This document shows positions 5,836-7,451 of a stretch of 7,451 nucleotides of DNA, in pieces (the stretch's first letter is position 1; every line of letters starts with the position of its first letter). The notes beneath the pieces were generated by a model that searched no databases, had not been told where the DNA came from, and saw nothing but the letters and a program-made list of their open reading frames with translations. The position numbers and the translations under genes are program-made. This DNA is from Bacillota bacterium. GTDB taxonomy: Bacteria > Bacillota > Clostridia > Peptostreptococcales > Anaerovoracaceae. The stretch spans positions 1-7,451 of the forward strand of contig JAEEUO010000051.1 of the NCBI GenBank assembly GCA_016286935.1, read 5' to 3'.

Positions 5836-7451
5836 CTACAGCAGGTTCTTTTCGTACGCGGCGTACGCTTCCTCCAGCTCCGTTTTGTAGTTCTGGGCCA
5901 TTTTCTGGAGATTCGAGGCTTCCTCGTAATCGCGCCGGTCGAGCGCCTCGACGATCCTGGCGAGCAGGCTCTTCCGGACGAGCGTCGTCTTGCCGAGCGA
6001 GCAGCGCAGCGCGTCGATCTTCGCCCACTCGCGGGCGTCGTACGCGTCGGCGGGGTTGTGGAGCGGGGCGCACTTCCGGATCAGGTCCATCGTCTGCGGA
6101 ACGATGCGGTTGTGGAGCTCCATCACCCACTGGTTGAGCATCGCGGCGCGGTACGAATCGAGCACGGCGACGGTGAACGCCCTGCAGCGGCCGAGGCAGC
6201 CGAACTTCGCGACCGCCTGGGCCATCGTCTCGTAGACGGTCCCGGGCGCCGTTCCGAACATCGCGTTCCGTTCGTCCTCCGAGTAGCCGTCGAACACGTC
6301 GATCTCGGCGCGGTAGGCGCGGTCCGTCTCGAGGTAGAAGTCCTCCTCGCCGGGCTGCTTCGAGATCGACGCTTCAAGTTCCTTCGGCGCCTTCTCCGCC
6401 TCGAGGACGGCGAGGATGCCGTCGAGCATCGCGAGATACGCGCTCGCGAACACGAGGTACGAGTTCGATTTCGGGTACGGCGAACGCAGCTCGAACCGCG
6501 TCGCCATCGGGTTTTCGAGATCGCGGATCAGGCCGACGAGGACGGTCCGGTTCCGCGAGGGTGTATCGAGGTCCTTGCCGAGCGACGTCACGACGCACAC
6601 AGGCGCCTCGAAGCCCGGTTTCAGACGGTTCAGCGCGTCGTTCGTACACGCGACGAACGCGTTGACCGCTTCGTAGTTCTTCAGAAGGCCCATCAGGGCG
6701 CCGTAGCCGACGGGCGAGAGATACGACGGGTCCTCCGCCTCCGGTCCGCGCAAACAGTCGAACAGGTTCACGCGCCGGCCGTCCTTCAGCTTCAGGGCGG
6801 CGCCTAAGTGGTGGTGTTCGCCGGAGCCCGCGACGCCGATGATCGGCTTGGCCATGAACGTCACCTCGAGGCCCTTCGAACGGAAGAGGTCCTTGACGGC
6901 GTTCCGGACCATCAGCTCGTTGTCGGCCGCCTGCATCAGGGACGCGAACCGCCAGTCGATCTCGAGCTGTTCCATGATGTGGTCGTAGTGGCCGGAGGCG
7001 CCGAGCTTGGCTTTGATCCCGCCGACTTCTTTGTGGCCCATCTCGACGCAGATGCCGTACGAATCGAGGAAGACGAGCGTCTCCTCGAGGGCCGTGCGGA
7101 CGGGGCCGCGGGTCCTTTGCCAGTACTGTTCCTTGAGTTCCTGGGAGGTCGAGAGCTGTTCGCGGTTCGCCTTGTCCTCGGGCGTCTGGACCCAGAACTC
7201 GAGCTCGGTCGCGCCGGTCAGCTCGACGGATGCGATCTCGTCGACCGACGGAACGCCGAGCCATTTCAGCGCGTAGGGATGGTCGCGCAGCGCGTCGAGC
7301 ACGCCCGTTTTGAACGTCTCCGCGGCCTCGCGCAGCATATACCGCGAGCCGACCTCGGTCTTGCCGTTGTGGTAGAGGAACGCGGGGATCCTGAGCGTAC
7401 CGACGCCCGTTTCGACGTCGTAGTCGACGTACCAGTTCACGGATTTGTCGG
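5836..7451 (-). CDS. glnA: Glutamine synthetase, clostridial long form, N-terminus outside the window
   Basis: Glutamine synthetase joins ammonia to glutamate with ATP, the main entry of nitrogen into metabolism. The frame is open to the window edge; the GTG at 7440 is an internal Val codon (preceded by Asp-Lys-Ser), not a start. Counting from that codon (1-534), the catalytic barrel is recognisable: ATELEF at 77-82 (metal-binding Glu pair), EMGHKEVGG at 133-141 (equivalent of the HHEV motif), KPIIGVAGSGEHHH at 198-211 (ATP/glutamate-binding GSGxHxH), SRNR at 295-298, and RFELRSPYPKSNSYL at 315-329 (catalytic Glu/Arg followed by the conserved PxPxxNxYL-like segment). The Asp-50-type loop and the start of the protein are missing. 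I recall a ~630-residue Clostridia family sharing the NWYVDYD…TLRIPAF region about 95 residues from its start, so about 95 are missing here. It lacks the typical GS-I tyrosine adenylylation region. Regulation lies upstream, outside the window. Confidence 0.93.
   Translation of the reverse strand, partial: DKSVNWYVDYDVETGVGTLRIPAFLYHNGKTEVGSRYMLREAAETFKTGVLDALRDHPYALKWLGVPSVDEIASVELTGATELEFWVQTPEDKANREQLSTSQELKEQYWQRTRGPVRTALEETLVFLDSYGICVEMGHKEVGGIKAKLGASGHYDHIMEQLEIDWRFASLMQAADNELMVRNAVKDLFRSKGLEVTFMAKPIIGVAGSGEHHHLGAALKLKDGRRVNLFDCLRGPEAEDPSYLSPVGYGALMGLLKNYEAVNAFVACTNDALNRLKPGFEAPVCVVTSLGKDLDTPSRNRTVLVGLIRDLENPMATRFELRSPYPKSNSYLVFASAYLAMLDGILAVLEAEKAPKELEASISKQPGEEDFYLETDRAYRAEIDVFDGYSEDERNAMFGTAPGTVYETMAQAVAKFGCLGRCRAFTVAVLDSYRAAMLNQWVMELHNRIVPQTMDLIRKCAPLHNPADAYDAREWAKIDALRCSLGKTTLVRKSLLARIVEALDRRDYEEASNLQKMAQNYKTELEEAYAAYEKNLL

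Noticed and set aside
4483..6807. Long open frame of 774 codons on the + strand opposite rpsF, plsC and glnA
   Set aside because: It crosses several real genes and a promoter in antisense, with the same Arg/Val/Asp/Leu-rich shadow composition. Absence of stops is expected at this GC content.
1..7451. Mobile elements, CRISPR arrays, tRNA/rRNA genes, defence or biosynthetic systems
   Set aside because: No direct-repeat arrays, terminal inverted repeats, transposase or integrase motifs, or tRNA-like cloverleaf were seen; the window is conserved housekeeping synteny.

Overview
The window is a visibly GC-rich (roughly 60 %, estimated by eye) stretch of a bacterial chromosome. Every credible gene lies on the minus strand. 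The gene order glnA–plsC–rpsF–ssb–rpsR, then gdpP–rplI–dnaB, matches the classic Firmicutes layout (rpsF-ssb-rpsR and gdpP/yybT-rplI-dnaB). The glutamine synthetase looks like the ~630-residue form I associate with Clostridia. Together with G/C-rich third codon positions and good AGGAGG-type ribosome binding sites, this suggests a high-GC member of the Clostridia, possibly an uncultured gut lineage. The lineage is an inference from gene content, not a phylogeny.

Layout in the direction of transcription (right to left). (1) 7451-5836: C-terminal five-sixths of a glutamine synthetase, cut by the window edge. (2) 5787-4906: a PlsC-type lysophosphatidate acyltransferase, 48 nt after glnA and possibly co-transcribed with it. 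(3) 4863-4744: a promoter with a perfect TATAAT box and a structured mRNA leader in front of the ribosomal operon. (4) 4743-3687: rpsF (bS6, GTG start), ssb and rpsR (bS18), closed by a strong intrinsic terminator at 3647-3619. (5) 3618-3424: a gene-free stretch with two more perfect GC-rich hairpins, a 14-bp palindrome, the gdpP promoter and a hairpin in the gdpP leader. (6) 3423-1: gdpP (c-di-AMP phosphodiesterase), rplI (bL9) and dnaB (replicative helicase, cut by the window edge). These are packed with a 4-nt gap and a 4-nt overlap, so translational coupling is likely.

Functionally this is core housekeeping: nitrogen assimilation, phospholipid synthesis, ribosome assembly, single-strand DNA binding, c-di-AMP turnover and replication-fork unwinding. 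I found no mobile element, CRISPR array, defence system or RNA gene, and no convincing new biological system. The points worth a second look are regulatory: the rpsF leader, which may be an autoregulatory S6:S18 site, and the hairpin/palindrome cluster between rpsR and gdpP.
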